DNA of 64,000 nucleotides from CBDHEY01 sp965262305 (GTDB taxonomy: Bacteria > Pseudomonadota > Gammaproteobacteria > Pseudomonadales > Cellvibrionaceae), in NCBI GenBank assembly GCA_965262305.1, contig CBDHEY010000004.1:186001-250000 (forward strand), read 5' to 3'. Made by a program: the position numbers and the translations under genes. The notes below the pieces were generated by a model. It searched no databases. It was given only the letters and a program-made list of their open reading frames with translations, and was not told the DNA's origin. The stretch's first letter is position 1. Each line of letters begins with the position of its first letter. Positions 8,160-18,298 of this stretch are shown here, one piece after another.

Positions 8160-8732
8160 ATGCTCAAACTGAAATTTAATACTCCGTCAGAGTGGACAGA
8201 AGCTGTTCTTGATGATTTTGACTCTTTTTTAATCGACCATGCTGCCGCCGAGAAGAAAGCATCAGGAATGGCTAACTCTATGCTATCCCACTACCCTGAT
8301 AAATTTGAAATAGTAAAGGCAATGATAGATCTTGCAATCGAAGAAATGACTCACTTTCGCGAGGTTGTAAAAATTATGATGCAACGAGGAGTTGTTTTGG
8401 GTCCTGACGCAAAAGACCACTATGTTATTCAGCTTCGCGAACTCATGCGTAAGGGTTCGGAGGCTTACATGCTCGACCGGTTATTAATAGGAGGCGTGAT
8501 CGAAGCAAGGGGCTGTGAAAGGTTTGGTCTTATTGCAAAAGCCTTACCTGTAGGAGACCTTAAGAAGTTTTATCTAGCTATCACCGAATCTGAATCCAGG
8601 CACGAGAACCTTTTCGTCGATTTAGCCGGGCACTACTTCCCAAAACAGGAAATTAAAAATCGTCTAGATGAAATATTGGATGCAGAAGCGCAAATTTGTT
8701 CACGATTACCTATTCGCTCTGCACTTCATTGA
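8160..8732 (+). CDS. miaE: tRNA-(ms2io6A)-hydroxylase MiaE
   Basis: MiaE is a di-iron monooxygenase that hydroxylates the isopentenyl group of ms2i6A37 in tRNA. The 190-residue protein is an all-helical ferritin-like fold. Carboxylate and histidine ligands are visible in AAAEKKASG, EEMTHF (ExxH), VIEARGCERF and ESESRHENLF. The length matches the family. The gene starts 117 bases from fabV on the opposite strand and ends 37 bases before the next plus-strand gene. Confidence 0.92.
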   Translation: MLKLKFNTPSEWTEAVLDDFDSFLIDHAAAEKKASGMANSMLSHYPDKFEIVKAMIDLAIEEMTHFREVVKIMMQRGVVLGPDAKDHYVIQLRELMRKGSEAYMLDRLLIGGVIEARGCERFGLIAKALPVGDLKKFYLAITESESRHENLFVDLAGHYFPKQEIKNRLDEILDAEAQICSRLPIRSALH

Positions 8733-8769
8733 GTGGATTCTTTGTTCTGATCAGAATTTAAAATAATCC

Positions 8770-10020
8770 ATGTCAGCGAACCAAAAAATTATAAAAAAAT
8801 ATCTATTACAATACGCCGAACCCGAGGCTAGACAAATACTTCAAAATTTGGAAAACGCCCCTTCGTTGTTTACTCATTACCAACAAGTTATTGTTATTCC
8901 TGCTTTTGACGAAGACTCGCGTTTTATTCAAAGACTTCAAAATAATCGCGATGCAAAGAAAACTCTCGTTATTTTAGTTATCAATCAACCAGAGCAATCC
9001 AGTTTTTATCAAGCCTGTAAAAACAACCAAAATCTATATAATGACATCATTCTTTTCACAGAGACTGTATGGCAAGAAGAAAATTTAACTTACTGCAAAT
9101 CAACCAATATCGATTATATTTGCGTCGACAGATTTAATGAAAATAAAGCCATTCCCAAAAAACGTGGCGTGGGACTCGCAAGAAAAATTGGGGCTGATAT
9201 TGCACTAGTGTTAATCAATCATGGTGTAATCAAATCGAATTGGATTTTTTCGACAGATGCAGACACACACCTCCCGGCGAATTATTTTATTAACGACATA
9301 AAATACTCCGAAACTGAAAATAGTGCAGTTGTGTTTGACTTTATACACACGCCATCTGGAGATATTGAAATTGATATCGCGACACAAGAGTATGAAGCAT
9401 CGATAAAATATTTCCGAAATGCGCTTAATTGGGCCGGCTCGCCCTACGCTCATTATACCCTTGGCAGCACACTTGCAATTAGTGCACCTGCTTACGCAAA
9501 AGTGAGAGGGTTTCCTCAAAAATCTGGCGGTGAAGATTTTTACATTCTTAATAAACTCGCTAAAGCAGGTGATGTTATTTTTGATCCAAAGGTACAAATT
9601 CAAATTGAGTCTCGCCTCTCGGAACGGGTACCGTTTGGTACAGGTCCGGGCGTCGATAAAATAGTGAAATTAAAAAATTCAAATGCGCCATACAACTATT
9701 ATTCCTTAGAAATATTTAAAGAACTAAAATCTTTTTTAGAAAACTATCCACAATTACAAAATGATTCAGCCGCATTCGATCAGCTTTCCGTACCCGTCCA
9801 ACAGACATTAGCCGAATTAGATTTAACAAAATTTTTACGCCATACTGAATTACATGCAAATACACCTGAAAAATTTGCAAAACAATTTCACGATTGGTTT
9901 GATGCTTTTCAAACCCTAAGGTTTATTCATATCTTACAGCGTAAATACTATCCACCAAAACCTTTAAACTCACTATTAGAAGAAGCAAGCATTCTATTTA
10001 ATACAGAATCAAACATTTAA
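8770..10020 (+). CDS. GT-A type glycosyltransferase-like protein
   Basis: This is a 416-residue soluble protein. An N-terminal helical part is followed by VIVIPAFDED, a nucleotide-sugar fold start, then FSTDADTHLPANYF, which holds a DxD-type metal/nucleotide motif. Further conserved-looking blocks are SPYAHYTLGST, SGGEDFYILNKL and the SRLSERVPFGTGPG stretch. The C-terminal 120 residues are helical. This resembles family 2 glycosyltransferases of unknown acceptor. No membrane span is seen. It sits in a plus-strand run after miaE and 16 bases before the TauE-like gene. Confidence 0.75.
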   Translation: MSANQKIIKKYLLQYAEPEARQILQNLENAPSLFTHYQQVIVIPAFDEDSRFIQRLQNNRDAKKTLVILVINQPEQSSFYQACKNNQNLYNDIILFTETVWQEENLTYCKSTNIDYICVDRFNENKAIPKKRGVGLARKIGADIALVLINHGVIKSNWIFSTDADTHLPANYFINDIKYSETENSAVVFDFIHTPSGDIEIDIATQEYEASIKYFRNALNWAGSPYAHYTLGSTLAISAPAYAKVRGFPQKSGGEDFYILNKLAKAGDVIFDPKVQIQIESRLSERVPFGTGPGVDKIVKLKNSNAPYNYYSLEIFKELKSFLENYPQLQNDSAAFDQLSVPVQQTLAELDLTKFLRHTELHANTPEKFAKQFHDWFDAFQTLRFIHILQRKYYPPKPLNSLLEEASILFNTESNI

Positions 10021-10036
10021 ATTTAAGTCTCTAAGT

Positions 10037-10804
10037 ATGATTGATCTATTTCAGCAAATACTCTTATTTTTGGTGTCGCTTGTCGCTAACGGACTTTCTT
10101 CATTAGCAGGTGGTGGAGCCGGATTACTCCAGTTGCCCGCATTGATTTTTCTTGGACTTCCATTCGCTACAGCACTATCTACTCACAAAATAGCGACTGT
10201 TGCCTTAGGACTCGGCGCTACCATTAAGCACGTTAAAGAAAGAAATACAGAGTTAAAATTTTCTCTAATAATGCTGGCATTCGGTCTACCCGGAGTGTTC
10301 TTTGGAGCCCAAATTATTCTGACTATTCCCGAAAATACCGCTAAGTTTTTCCTGGGGATTCTTACGTTAGGATTAGGTATTTATTCATTTTTAAAAAAAT
10401 CACTAGGTCAGAAACATACGCCTAAAAATCGAACCCTGGGAGGGATTTTTCTTGGAGGTATCGGTTTATTTTGTTTAGGAGTATTTAACGGCTCTCTTAC
10501 TTCTGGTACGGGTTTATTCGTAACTATTTGGCTGATTTTATGGTTTGGTTTCGATTACAAGCGCGCAACGGCGCATACAATGATACTTGTTGGAATATTT
10601 TGGAATGGTACCGGGGCACTAACACTTGCTTATCTCACCGAAGTAGCTTGGACTTGGCTTCCCGCTTTGCTGATTGGATCGGTACTAGGCGGATACCTAG
10701 GAGCACACTATGCAATCAAACATGGAAATCCTTTAATTAAGCGGATATTTGAAGTAATTACCGGCTTAGTTGGACTTTCGCTCATGATCCATAGTTTGTC
10801 ATAA
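10037..10804 (+). CDS. TauE/SafE (TSUP) family membrane transporter
   Basis: This 255-residue protein has about eight membrane spans in two similar halves. Each half carries a Gly-rich TSUP motif: SSLAGGGAGLLQLPALIFLG near the start and FNGSLTSGTGLFVTIW in the second half. The family exports or imports sulfite, sulfonates or other small organic anions; the substrate cannot be read here. The start at 10037 is 16 bases after the glycosyltransferase stop, so the two may be co-transcribed. Confidence 0.88.
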   Translation: MIDLFQQILLFLVSLVANGLSSLAGGGAGLLQLPALIFLGLPFATALSTHKIATVALGLGATIKHVKERNTELKFSLIMLAFGLPGVFFGAQIILTIPENTAKFFLGILTLGLGIYSFLKKSLGQKHTPKNRTLGGIFLGGIGLFCLGVFNGSLTSGTGLFVTIWLILWFGFDYKRATAHTMILVGIFWNGTGALTLAYLTEVAWTWLPALLIGSVLGGYLGAHYAIKHGNPLIKRIFEVITGLVGLSLMIHSLS

Positions 10805-10875
10805 TGATACTTTGTTCGGTTCACAATTACTCTGAAAATCTGCTCATTTAATTATCTAAATTACCGGGTCCTTAT

Positions 10876-11712
10876 ATGATAAAAATGCTCGATCCTAGAA
10901 ATATTTTCCTCGCATTAGACAGAATAGATAATGAGCCCCCTTCATATACTCTAGACAGAAAATCTGCGCTTAGACGGGTATTTTGGACCATGGCCTGCGT
11001 TTCGGTTTGCTTACTTATTATCCACTATATGAAGTACGGATCGACCATGGTAGCCACCTTACAATACCTTTCGTCTTGGGCTGGCGAACATAAGAATTTT
11101 TACTATTTCAAATTAAAAGAAACGGGGTTTTTAAAGCTCATTATTTATATTTGGTGGACATCCTGGCACGTGGTCGGTTACGTCATTATTCCTTTTTTTG
11201 TTATAAAGTATTTGATCAAGGATAATTTTGTCGATATGGGATGGCGATTTGGCGATACAGCAAAACACTGGAAAGGTTACGTATTGCTTATAACCCCGAT
11301 ATTTTTCTTTATTTTTTTAGTCAGCTTTAGGGAAGATTTTCTCAATCACTACCCTTTTTACAAATTATCTCATCGAAGTTGGTTTGATTTTATCGCGTGG
11401 GAAATGCTCTATTTAATTCAATTCTTGTGCTTAGAGTTTTTCTTTCGAGGCTTTTTTATTAATTCATTACGACCCGCCGTTGGTGCAAATGCCGTTTGGA
11501 TTATGTGTGTCCCCTATCTAATGATCCACTTTCCTAAACTATGGCCTGAAGCTACTGGTGCGATTTTATTCGGGCTATTCCTTGGAATACTCGCATTACA
11601 ATCTCGATCTATTTGGGGTGGATTCTTCGTTCATGCCGGAATTGCAGTAGGAATGGACGTCACTTCTCTAATAAAACAAGATAAATTACCTACAGTATTC
11701 TGGCCGTTTTAG
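10876..11712 (+). CDS. CPBP family intramembrane metalloprotease
   Basis: This 278-residue polytopic membrane protein carries the CPBP (Abi/CAAX protease-like) motifs in its C-terminal half: LEFFFRGF in place of the usual EExxxR, then MIHFPKLWPEA, and FVHAGI near the end. The first motif has Leu-Glu rather than Glu-Glu but keeps one Glu and the Arg. The family includes prenyl-protein peptidases and bacteriocin-related proteases; the role here is unknown. The ribosome site before ATG 10876 is weak. Confidence 0.8.
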   Translation: MIKMLDPRNIFLALDRIDNEPPSYTLDRKSALRRVFWTMACVSVCLLIIHYMKYGSTMVATLQYLSSWAGEHKNFYYFKLKETGFLKLIIYIWWTSWHVVGYVIIPFFVIKYLIKDNFVDMGWRFGDTAKHWKGYVLLITPIFFFIFLVSFREDFLNHYPFYKLSHRSWFDFIAWEMLYLIQFLCLEFFFRGFFINSLRPAVGANAVWIMCVPYLMIHFPKLWPEATGAILFGLFLGILALQSRSIWGGFFVHAGIAVGMDVTSLIKQDKLPTVFWPF

Positions 11713-11848
11713 ATTTGACCCCGCCAATAAAGATCATAAATTAAACACACCAAACACAGTTTAACCAATTTTTTAATATTAAATTTTTTCCAGAAAACCA
11801 TTAGAATACCGAGATTTAAATAGCAACAGATTATTGGAAGCATAAAAA

Positions 11849-12568
11849 ATGGGTAGAGCCTTTCAAAACCGTAAAGAGTCGATGGCAAAAACCTCTGACG
11901 CCAACTCAAAACTTTATAGTAAATACAGTCGCGAAATTTATATGTGTGCAAAATCAGGGGGACACGAACCTGAAGCAAACCTCGCACTTAGAAGCCTGTT
12001 GGATAAAGCCAAAAAAGACCAAGTTCCCGGCCACGTGGTAGACAAAGCCATTGCCAAAGCAAAAGGCGGTGGTGGCGAAGACTACGCGGTGGCGAGATAC
12101 GAGGGCTATGGGCCTGGGGGTTGCATGGTTATTGTTGATTGTTTAACAGACAACCCAAATCGGACTTTTGGGGAGGTCAGACAGTGCTTTACCAAAACAA
12201 AATGCAAAATTGGTACTCAGGGTACCGTTATGCATATGTTTGATCATTGCGCTATTTTCGTATTCCAGGGTCAAGATGAAGACTCTGTTCTTGAAGCTTT
12301 GATGGATGTTGAAGTTGATGTCACTGACATAGAAAACGAAGAAGGAAAAATTACTGTATTCACACCACATACAGAATATTCTAAAGCAAAACAGGCTTTA
12401 GCCGATGCTTTTGAGGGAATCGATTTTGAGGTTGATGAAATACAATTTTTACCGCAAAACACATCTCCAGTCACCGGCGACGATGTGGAAATGTTTGAAA
12501 AATTCCTCTCAATGTTAAATGATGTAGATGATGTGCAAAACGTTTATCACAATGCTGAACTTGAATGA
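11849..12568 (+). CDS. YebC/PmpR family protein, YeeN type
   Basis: This 239-residue protein begins MGRAFQNRKESMAKT and continues with KLYSKYSREIYMCAKSGG, GGGEDYAVARYEGYGPGG and NPNRTFGEVR. These are hallmarks of the YebC family, and the N-terminus fits the YeeN branch. YebC proteins act as transcription regulators and, by recent work, as factors that help ribosomes through difficult proline stretches; which applies to this branch is not known. It stands alone, with a possible hairpin after it. Confidence 0.92.
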   Translation: MGRAFQNRKESMAKTSDANSKLYSKYSREIYMCAKSGGHEPEANLALRSLLDKAKKDQVPGHVVDKAIAKAKGGGGEDYAVARYEGYGPGGCMVIVDCLTDNPNRTFGEVRQCFTKTKCKIGTQGTVMHMFDHCAIFVFQGQDEDSVLEALMDVEVDVTDIENEEGKITVFTPHTEYSKAKQALADAFEGIDFEVDEIQFLPQNTSPVTGDDVEMFEKFLSMLNDVDDVQNVYHNAELE

Positions 12569-12576
12569 CTATTGCT

Positions 12577-12603
12577 CGAAAAGAAGTGGTACTATTCTTT
12601 TCG
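12577..12603 (+). terminator. Possible hairpin after the YeeN-like gene
   Basis: Nine-base arms CGAAAAGAA (12577-12585) and TTCTTTTCG (12595-12603) flank a nine-base loop, nine bases after the stop codon. The stem is AT-rich and no T-run follows, so it is a weak terminator candidate. Confidence 0.35.
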
Positions 12604-12772
12604 CATAACGCGAGGCCTTTAACACGGGCTTGTAAGCAAGAAAGATATGTCTTAATTTAAAATCAAAAAGATTGAGAAACTTCTGTAATTTGGTCGAGTG
12701 AGTTCAAGCATACTTCTATTTCTACAGAATTTTATTCTTACATAGGCCTCAGTTTGATATGGAACATACAAT

Positions 12773-13471
12773 TTGAATGGAAAACCCAAATTCGACACAA
12801 CATATCAGGTAGAAACCCCAGAAAATGTTGATTTGATAGGTAAAGCAGCAGGCCCGGTTGTAAGAATCTGCGCATACCTTATCGATTTTGCAATACGCAG
12901 TTTGGTCGTTACAGTTTTTGTGGTTACCATGCTAATTCTCGGTCAAGCTGGAATCGGCATTTTTTTTATTGTCACATTCCTTCTCGAATGGTTTTATCCG
13001 ATTTTCTTCGAGTTAGTCAATAACGGACAGACCCCCGGTAAAAAAATTTTCGGAATCACCGTCGTACACGAAGATCAGACCCCTATAAATTTTAGTTCTT
13101 CATTAACTCGAAATTTACTAAGAGCAGCTGATTTTCTCCCCTCCTTTTATGTCTTTGGTTTGGTAACGATGGTAAGTAACGATAAGTTCAAACGTCTTGG
13201 AGATCTGGCGGCAGGTACAATTGTTATCTATCAAGAAAAAAATTCAAAAAAGTTAAATATTCCTAAAGTTCAAAGTCAGATGCCAACCATATCGTTATCT
13301 CTAGACGATCAAGTTGCTATTATCAATTTTACTCAAAGACATGAAGAACTTAGTTTGCAAAGGAAAATTGAGCTCGCCAATATTCTCTCACCAATCACCG
13401 ATAAGAAAGAAAATTCCGGTGTCGAATTTATACAAGGTATGGGTTGCTGGCTACTAGGAGATAAAAAGTGA
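12773..13471 (+). CDS. RDD family membrane protein
   Basis: The 232-residue protein has an RDD domain at about residues 27-165. RICAYLIDFAIRS gives the Arg-Asp pair of the first span, and FKRLGDLAAGTIVIY is the conserved end. The start is TTG 12773; no ATG fits before the domain. The C-terminal 75 residues are soluble and include ISLSLDDQVAIINF, seen in RDD proteins of similar operons. It is the first gene of a six-gene operon and its TGA overlaps the next GTG. RDD proteins may act in ion transport, but the role in this operon is unknown. Confidence 0.88.
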   Translation: MNGKPKFDTTYQVETPENVDLIGKAAGPVVRICAYLIDFAIRSLVVTVFVVTMLILGQAGIGIFFIVTFLLEWFYPIFFELVNNGQTPGKKIFGITVVHEDQTPINFSSSLTRNLLRAADFLPSFYVFGLVTMVSNDKFKRLGDLAAGTIVIYQEKNSKKLNIPKVQSQMPTISLSLDDQVAIINFTQRHEELSLQRKIELANILSPITDKKENSGVEFIQGMGCWLLGDKK

Positions 13472-14421
13472 AGCAGCAACACTTTGAAGATATATATTCG
13501 GCTCAATGGCAAACATTTGAGAAGCTACTCGAATTGCAAAACGATTCTGACCCAAATTTCGCTAAAAACTATCGTGCAGTGTGCCACCACTATGCAATTG
13601 CAAAGAAACGTAGGTATAGCGCTCATTTAATTGAAAAACTCAATCAATTGGTTATAAAAGGTCATCAGAAGTTTTATCGCCAATCTTCTTTTTCTCGTTT
13701 CCTAATTTTTAACTTTTTTCTGACTGACTTTCCCCATATGTTACGAGAGCAAAGAATATATATCCTAATTTCCAGCATGTTATTTTTACTACCGGGGATT
13801 ATTACTTTCATTGCTTGCCTTTACGGTGAAAACTTCATCTACAGTTTAATGCCAACCGATAGTGTTAAAGAAATGGAGTCAATGTACGACCCGGCACTTC
13901 GGACCGGTTTAGGAGAAAGAGGATCTGAATCAGATCTAGTCATGTTTGGTTACTATATAAAAAATAATATAGGTATTGCATTTAGGACGTTTGCAGGTGG
14001 AATACTGTTTGGATTAGGTTCAGTTTTTTTTCTCGTATTCAACGGTCTAATGATCGGTGGGGTTGCAGGACATCTAACACAACTTCAATTTACATCTACC
14101 TTTTATTCATTTGTTATTGGACATGGGGCATTTGAATTAACTGCAATTGTATTTAGTGGCGCCGCAGGACTAAAAATAGGTTTCGCGTTAATCGCTCCCG
14201 GCAATGATTCTAGATCTGACGCACTGAGACTCGCCGCGAAAAAAGCAGCGACGATAATGATTGGAAGCGCTTTCATGCTCGTTATTGCAGCATTTATCGA
14301 AGCATTTTGGTCATCAAGTCAAACTATTTCACTGAGCATTAAATATAGTGTAGGAGCTTTCCTTTGGTTGATCGTTCTTTTGTACTGTATTTTGTTAGGG
14401 AAGTCACGTGAATTTCGATAA
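13468..14421 (+). CDS. SpoIIM-like (stage II sporulation protein M) membrane protein
   Basis: This 317-residue protein starts at GTG 13468, overlapping the RDD stop in GTGA. A soluble helical N-terminal third is followed by about five membrane spans. SpoIIM-like blocks are IKNNIGIAFRTFAGG, FNGLMIGGVAGHL and IGHGAFELTAIVFSGAAG. In sporulating bacteria the family works in engulfment; in Gram-negatives it occurs in this MoxR/DUF58 operon with unknown function. The stop overlaps the following start by 14 bases. Confidence 0.88.
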   Translation: MKQQHFEDIYSAQWQTFEKLLELQNDSDPNFAKNYRAVCHHYAIAKKRRYSAHLIEKLNQLVIKGHQKFYRQSSFSRFLIFNFFLTDFPHMLREQRIYILISSMLFLLPGIITFIACLYGENFIYSLMPTDSVKEMESMYDPALRTGLGERGSESDLVMFGYYIKNNIGIAFRTFAGGILFGLGSVFFLVFNGLMIGGVAGHLTQLQFTSTFYSFVIGHGAFELTAIVFSGAAGLKIGFALIAPGNDSRSDALRLAAKKAATIMIGSAFMLVIAAFIEAFWSSSQTISLSIKYSVGAFLWLIVLLYCILLGKSREFR

Positions 14422-15952
14422 TTTGCAAATTGACATAAGGCAACGAACCCACTGGGAAGCGATAGACCTTGGTACGTTGCTAGCGCGAAAATACTGGCGC
14501 GTCCTTTTTTTAAGTTGGGCGATACCTGCGGGAACTTTATTTGTATTTTTGTCTGTTATTTTAATCAACCAAGCTTGGCTGGTTCCAATTATTATCTGGT
14601 GGCTTAAACCTATTCTAGATAAATTTCCGTTATTTGTTTTAAGCAGATTAATTTTTAACGAACAAATAAGCTTAAATTCTCTTTTTAAAAAAACGCTTAC
14701 AATTAGTCGATCTGATATCCTTCCATGGCTTACTTATAGGCGTTTAAGTCCTAGTCGATCAATGGACATGCCTGTTACAGTTTTAGAAGGTCTGACTTCA
14801 GAAAAGAGATCGGCTCGACTACAAATATTACATCGGAGCAATGCAAACAGCGCCTTTTGGTTAACGATAATACTCTTCCATATAGAAACATTTGTATTGA
14901 TAGCAGCTTATTCATTCGCCATATTGATGATTCCCGATGAATTTTCAATTGACTACTATTCGATCTTACTTAATGAAAATGATGCGCACACGTATATAAT
15001 CAATGTTGTTAGTGTCTTATCCATGATGCTAGTTGCCCCCTTTTATGTATCTTCTGGATTTTGCTTATATTTGAGTCGTCGGATCGAACTTGAAGCCTGG
15101 GATGTCGAAATTCGATTTAGACAAATGGCTCAATCCTTTAAAAAAAGTGTGGGTGCGCATTTAGTCTTCGTTCCCACACTTATTTGCTTGGCTTTATTTT
15201 GCGCGTCCCCCCAACAAAGTTTTGCATCAGAAGATATCACTGAGTCAACCTCAACTTATCGAACTAGCCAACTATCCCTTGAAGAATCAAAAACTGTTAT
15301 TTTAGAAATATTGGAGCAGGATGATTTTCACAAATATAAAGAGGTGGGCTATTGGCGATTAAAAGATCGAAACGATAACGAAGAGGAAGAAGAGAGTAAA
15401 AAAATACCACAATGGTTAATCAATCTTATTAAGTTTTTCGAGCGGTTTTCGTTTTCTGGAACAACAAGCTTTGCAAACATTTTTGAGATTGTATTGTGGA
15501 CTTGCGCCATTATTCTATCTGCGTTTTTTATCTACCGGTTGATTCCTTATCTTGTATCGATGAATAAAGAATATTCTAGCTCAACATCCAAAGAGTCTGT
15601 ACCTAAAACGTTGTTCGGACTAGATGTAACCAAAGAGAGCTTACCAAAAAATATTCCAGCAGAAACCATGAAGCTATGGGAACAAGGTGATCACAGAAAT
15701 GCTTTAGCTTTACTCTACCGCGCTACCCTCTTTCATTTAATGGAATCTAAGGGAGTTCAATTTGAAGAAGGCTTTACAGAAGGAGAGTGTATTTCGGCAG
15801 CAAGGTCAATAAATGACGAAACGATGACTAATTATTTAATTGACCTGGCAAACGATTGGAAATGCGTTGCTTATGCACATCTTCTACCCGCAACTGAAGA
15901 TGTTGATAAACTGTGTCGACAATGGGGTAGGTTGTTTAAAGATGAAAATTAG
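14408..15952 (+). CDS. DUF4129 domain membrane protein
   Basis: The 514-residue protein starts at GTG 14408 inside the 3' end of the SpoIIM-like gene. It has N-terminal membrane spans (about residues 30-60), another group at about 150-220 and one near 260. A further single span (about 360-385) precedes a C-terminal DUF4129 region from about residue 420 (WEQGDHRNALALLYRATLFHLM). The last part resembles the soluble DUF4129 end found next to DUF58 and MoxR genes. Function is unknown. Tight coupling suggests a membrane complex with its neighbours. Confidence 0.8.
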   Translation: MNFDNLQIDIRQRTHWEAIDLGTLLARKYWRVLFLSWAIPAGTLFVFLSVILINQAWLVPIIIWWLKPILDKFPLFVLSRLIFNEQISLNSLFKKTLTISRSDILPWLTYRRLSPSRSMDMPVTVLEGLTSEKRSARLQILHRSNANSAFWLTIILFHIETFVLIAAYSFAILMIPDEFSIDYYSILLNENDAHTYIINVVSVLSMMLVAPFYVSSGFCLYLSRRIELEAWDVEIRFRQMAQSFKKSVGAHLVFVPTLICLALFCASPQQSFASEDITESTSTYRTSQLSLEESKTVILEILEQDDFHKYKEVGYWRLKDRNDNEEEEESKKIPQWLINLIKFFERFSFSGTTSFANIFEIVLWTCAIILSAFFIYRLIPYLVSMNKEYSSSTSKESVPKTLFGLDVTKESLPKNIPAETMKLWEQGDHRNALALLYRATLFHLMESKGVQFEEGFTEGECISAARSINDETMTNYLIDLANDWKCVAYAHLLPATEDVDKLCRQWGRLFKDEN

Positions 15953-17288
15953 GCATTTGATCATCGCTCTGTTTTTTATTTTACTGTCAGTTTTTACTTT
16001 TTTATTTTTTAAGTACTTTGAATATCATACAGAAAAACAAGACATTGGATTCGGAAAAAAAGCGAGAAATAACCCTTACCTAGCAGCTCAAATATACCTT
16101 GAGACTCTGGGCGTCGATGTCGTCAGCTATGATCGTAATCAAAGCATCGAAGTACTAAAAGAATTTAGCTCGATCTATATCACCGATTCACTCCACATCA
16201 CGAATAATCAAAGAATACCAGAATATATTAATTGGATAGGCGAAGGTGGACACCTAATTGTTTCAGTCGATTCGGAGTTTTATGATTCTAGTGACATTTT
16301 TTTAAGTCACTTTGATCTTAGTATTTTTAAAACAGAATGTGATTGTTATTCTGATGATTTCCTGAACCATTCATATAACGACGCATTTGACAGTTTCGAA
16401 AATGACGAAAAAAAGCTAAGTGAGATATTGGATGAAAGAAATAAAAAAATCGAAGAACAGACCCTAGATAATAAGTCGATTGACTCTGAAGATCATAAGG
16501 TTGAGCAAGAGGATTTACCTGAAGATTCATTAAACCTCAAAACGGTTCCAGACTCTCAATTATCGCTACTAGAATTCGAAGAAGTTAATGAACAGTTCCA
16601 AATCAACTTCAATTCTAATTACTCGCTTGACCACCCTTATATATATTCGGAAGCAGAAGACACATACAAGTATGCTCCTTTCTATTGGGTTGGCGACGAA
16701 TATGGAACTTATTTTATGCAATTTAAGATAGGAGAGGGAATACTTAGCGTCGTATCTGACAAGAGAATTTTTACTAACTCAAACATTTCTTATTATGATC
16801 ACGCATTTTTTTTTAAGGTTCTTGTTGGTGAAGTTAACAGTGTTGCTATTCTCTATGGCGTAAATGTTCCATCCTTTGGTCAAATATTAGTAACCTACAT
16901 GCCGGAATTTATTTTTATATTCTTTGTCACGCTGATTCTTTGGCTGTTAAAAAGAACTCTGCGGTTTGGCCCCATTAGAAAATATCAAATTTACACTAGG
17001 CGATCATTGAAGGAGCATATCATTGCTTCAGCTAAGTATATTTGGAAAGGCTCAAATCGAGTCTCACTACTCGATAGCTTACGAGAAGAAATCGAAAGAA
17101 ATGCCACTCAATCTTTAATTGGTTATCAAACTTCGGATAACGAAGTTAAATCAGGAATGCTGGCAAATATATCTGGACTGCCAACCGTTTCTGTAAGTGC
17201 AGCATTGTTCAAGCAAGGAAGAATTAGCGAAAAAGATTTAATAGATTTTACACGGAATCTACAATTACTTAACAAAGCCATTAAGTAA
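15942..17288 (+). CDS. DUF4350 domain protein
   Basis: The start is set at ATG 15942 (MKIRHLIIALFF), which gives an N-terminal membrane anchor and an 11-base overlap with the preceding stop. The 448-residue protein has an extracytoplasmic DUF4350-like domain (NPYLAAQIYLETLGVDV, YIADS-like YITDSLHI, EGGHLIVSV). An unusually long acidic insert of about 80 residues follows at about 150-230. Then comes FFKVLVG, a second membrane span (FIFIFFVTLILWLLK) and a cytoplasmic tail (ARRSLKEH-like TRRSLKEHI). The family usually pairs with MoxR ATPases. The acidic insert is unlike the compact form. Confidence 0.75.
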   Translation: MKIRHLIIALFFILLSVFTFLFFKYFEYHTEKQDIGFGKKARNNPYLAAQIYLETLGVDVVSYDRNQSIEVLKEFSSIYITDSLHITNNQRIPEYINWIGEGGHLIVSVDSEFYDSSDIFLSHFDLSIFKTECDCYSDDFLNHSYNDAFDSFENDEKKLSEILDERNKKIEEQTLDNKSIDSEDHKVEQEDLPEDSLNLKTVPDSQLSLLEFEEVNEQFQINFNSNYSLDHPYIYSEAEDTYKYAPFYWVGDEYGTYFMQFKIGEGILSVVSDKRIFTNSNISYYDHAFFFKVLVGEVNSVAILYGVNVPSFGQILVTYMPEFIFIFFVTLILWLLKRTLRFGPIRKYQIYTRRSLKEHIIASAKYIWKGSNRVSLLDSLREEIERNATQSLIGYQTSDNEVKSGMLANISGLPTVSVSAALFKQGRISEKDLIDFTRNLQLLNKAIK

Positions 17289-17329
17289 CGATTTTAATTC
17301 CATATAATTCATGATTAGGAAGGTTTTTT

Positions 17330-18298
17330 GTGTCAGAAATTAACGATGATCAAGCTCACGCTCTTTTAAGCAAATTAAAAACTCAAATTTCTCAAGATTT
17401 TATTGGTCAAAGTCATGTCATAGATCAAGTGATCATTGCGCTTTTATCCAATGGACACATTCTAGTAGAAGGCGTGCCCGGCTTAGGCAAAACATTGTTA
17501 GTGCGTACACTTGCAGCCAGTTTTTCCGGCGAATTTAAACGGATACAATTTACTCCAGATTTGATGCCTACCGATGTCACTGGCCATGTGCTTTTCGACA
17601 TGAAAGAAAGTCAATTTCGTGTTAGACCTGGCCCTGTATTTACCAATATCCTCTTAGCAGATGAAATTAATCGAGCTCCTGCAAAAACGCAAGCGGCGCT
17701 ATTAGAAGTAATGCAAGAAAGACAAGTAACATTTGAAGGAAGTACTCGCGCCCTTCCCTATCCATTTATGGTACTTGCGACACAAAATCCAGTTGAACAA
17801 GAAGGCACATACCCCTTGCCTGAAGCAGAACTTGATCGATTTATCATGAAAATATTAATTGACTACCCAAATGAAACTGATGAAATCGCTCTCACAAAGA
17901 AAGTCACTGCAAACAACACCTTTAGTAAAGAGTTTGAAAGTGAACCTGAAAAAGTATTTTCTATCGATGAATTGAAGTCGTTACAGAATCTAGTATCCAA
18001 TGTCATGATCGATGATAAAGTTCTAGAATATGCCGTTAAATTAGTGAGAATCACAAGGAATTCGCCTTCGTTGAATATGGGAGCAGGTACCCGGGCGTGT
18101 TTGTCTCTCATTCGCTGCGCCAAAGCTAAAAGTATACTCGATGGGAAAAACTTTGTTACACCTGATGACATTAAAGAAATGGCAATTCCGGTTATGCGTC
18201 ACCGCGTATCTCTTTCCGCAGAGATGGAAATCGAAGGCGCTAATGCAGACAATGTGTTAAAGAAACTATTCAACTCTGTCGATGCTCCAAGAATATGA
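17330..18298 (+). CDS. MoxR family AAA+ ATPase
   Basis: This 322-residue ATPase starts at GTG 17330 after an AGGAAGG site. Walker A is GVPGLGKT, Walker B is LLADEINRAP, and sensor-like LATQNPVEQEGTYPLPEAELDRF follows in its typical form. MoxR ATPases act as chaperones for metal-centre or membrane-protein assembly. The stop overlaps the DUF58 start in ATGA, so the two are translationally coupled. The partner DUF58 protein is expected to be its adaptor or substrate. Confidence 0.95.
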   Translation: MSEINDDQAHALLSKLKTQISQDFIGQSHVIDQVIIALLSNGHILVEGVPGLGKTLLVRTLAASFSGEFKRIQFTPDLMPTDVTGHVLFDMKESQFRVRPGPVFTNILLADEINRAPAKTQAALLEVMQERQVTFEGSTRALPYPFMVLATQNPVEQEGTYPLPEAELDRFIMKILIDYPNETDEIALTKKVTANNTFSKEFESEPEKVFSIDELKSLQNLVSNVMIDDKVLEYAVKLVRITRNSPSLNMGAGTRACLSLIRCAKAKSILDGKNFVTPDDIKEMAIPVMRHRVSLSAEMEIEGANADNVLKKLFNSVDAPRI